A stretch of 64,000 bases of DNA from Paenirhodobacter hankyongi (GTDB lineage: Bacteria > Pseudomonadota > Alphaproteobacteria > Rhodobacterales > Rhodobacteraceae): the NCBI RefSeq assembly GCF_003664585.1, contig NZ_RCHI01000002.1, positions 124,001 through 188,000 of the forward strand, in the 5' to 3' direction. The notes beneath the pieces were generated by a model, which worked only from the letters and a program-made list of their open reading frames with translations, made no database searches and was not told the origin of the DNA. This document shows positions 63,603-64,000 of the stretch, piece by piece (the first letter of the stretch is position 1; each line of letters begins with the position of its first letter). The translations under genes and the position numbers were made by a program.

Positions 63603-64000
63603 TTGGCTCGCTCTCCGGTTGACCCGCGTCGTCCCCTTACCCTGCGTGACGTTTCCGAGGCCTCGGGGGTCTCCGAGATGACGGTCAGCCGCGTGCTGCG
63701 CAACCGCGGCGACGTGTCCGAGGCGACGCGCGAGAAGGTGCTCGAGGCGGCGCGCACGCTTGGCTATGTGCCGAACAAGATCGCCGGCGCCCTCGCCTCG
63801 CAGCGGGTGAACCTGGTCGGCGTGATCATCCCGTCGCTGTCGAACCTCGTCTTTCCCGAAGTGCTCTCGGGGATCTCGGCCGAGCTCGAGGACACCGGGC
63901 TGCAGCCGGTCGTCGGCGTCACCAACTATCGCCCCGACAAGGAAGAGGCGGTGCTCTACGAGATGCTGTCGTGGCGCCCCTCGGGGGTCATCATCGCCGG
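63603..64000 (+). CDS. LacI-family transcriptional regulator, 3'-truncated by window edge
   Basis: The first 132 codons of a LacI/GalR-type repressor. The helix-turn-helix is LTLRDVSEASGVSEMTVSRV, the hinge helix KIAGALASQRVNLVGV, then the start of the periplasmic-binding-like domain (IIPSLSNLVFPEVLSG). TTG at 63603 is the likely start; the ATG at 63575 is out of frame. Similarity to gluconate repressors (GntR/IdnR type) is a guess from the VNLVGVIIPSLSN pattern. Confidence 0.9.
   Translation, partial: MARSPVDPRRPLTLRDVSEASGVSEMTVSRVLRNRGDVSEATREKVLEAARTLGYVPNKIAGALASQRVNLVGVIIPSLSNLVFPEVLSGISAELEDTGLQPVVGVTNYRPDKEEAVLYEMLSWRPSGVIIA

Overview
The window is about 64 kb of GC-rich (roughly two-thirds GC), densely coding chromosomal DNA from an alphaproteobacterium, most likely a member of the Rhodobacteraceae/Paracoccaceae (Rhodobacter-like). 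Supporting signs are a CcrM-type GANTC methyltransferase, the DUF4170-waaA-lpxK order, dnaK-dnaJ behind a promoter that fits the alphaproteobacterial RpoH consensus, a fused receiver-PP2C regulator with a separate Hpt protein, a carboxynorspermidine polyamine pathway, a DUF982 protein, and strongly G/C-biased third codon positions. Almost everything is core genome. The only clear mobile-element trace is a tyrosine-recombinase remnant facing the 3' end of a tRNA-Arg gene near the right edge.

Layout. 1-10 kb: 3' part of folC, an LLM flavin oxidoreductase, zapE, a lipid A/Kdo operon (DUF4170-waaA-lpxK), a DsbA-like oxidoreductase with a DUF721/DciA protein, mutY, an AlkB-type membrane hydroxylase and the DNA/RNA demethylase AlkB. 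10-21 kb: dnaK-dnaJ, radC, a SecA-adjacent exported protein, secA, a parvulin, argJ with an unusual coiled-coil N-terminus, and mutT. 21-28 kb: a 45-residue protein gene and the rimP-nusA-ylxR-infB operon, which has a promoter and a terminator-like hairpin in its leader, then a TerC protein. 28-41 kb: proline iminopeptidase, ubiG, argG-moaB, ilvA, the Hpt/REC-PP2C pair, hslO-nudL-cca behind a second RpoH-type promoter, an ABC exporter and an RNA methyltransferase. 41-52 kb: two L,D-transpeptidases flanking a CAP-domain lipoprotein, hemH, otsBA, a methyltransferase, comF-grxC-nitrilase-marR, ccrM and rnhB. 52-62 kb: a small exported protein overlapping a membrane protein with a C-terminal winged helix, nspC and its dehydrogenase partner, an RTX repeat protein, an amino-acid oxidase, an acyltransferase, DUF982, a gene-poor stretch, and a transglutaminase-like protein. 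62-64 kb: cold-shock gene, small ORFs, integrase remnant, tRNA-Arg(CCU) and the start of a LacI-family regulator.

How the pieces work together. Envelope biogenesis recurs (Kdo transfer, lipid A 4'-kinase, L,D-transpeptidases, acyltransferase, SecA, parvulin, DsbA). Proteostasis genes (dnaK-dnaJ, hslO) share one promoter design. rimP-nusA-ylxR-infB couples ribosome maturation, transcription elongation and translation initiation. Trehalose and polyamine synthesis provide stress solutes.

Signals beyond standard annotation: (1) a hairpin-plus-tail repeat found only between convergent genes; (2) four convergent pairs interlocked through a shared YTAG double stop; (3) a possible ToxR-like system with inverted domain order; (4) three GANTC sites in 39 bp ahead of ccrM; (5) a possible attenuator in the rimP leader; (6) an inverted repeat between the Hpt and REC-PP2C genes. 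No CRISPR array, insertion sequence, rRNA operon or complete prophage was seen.
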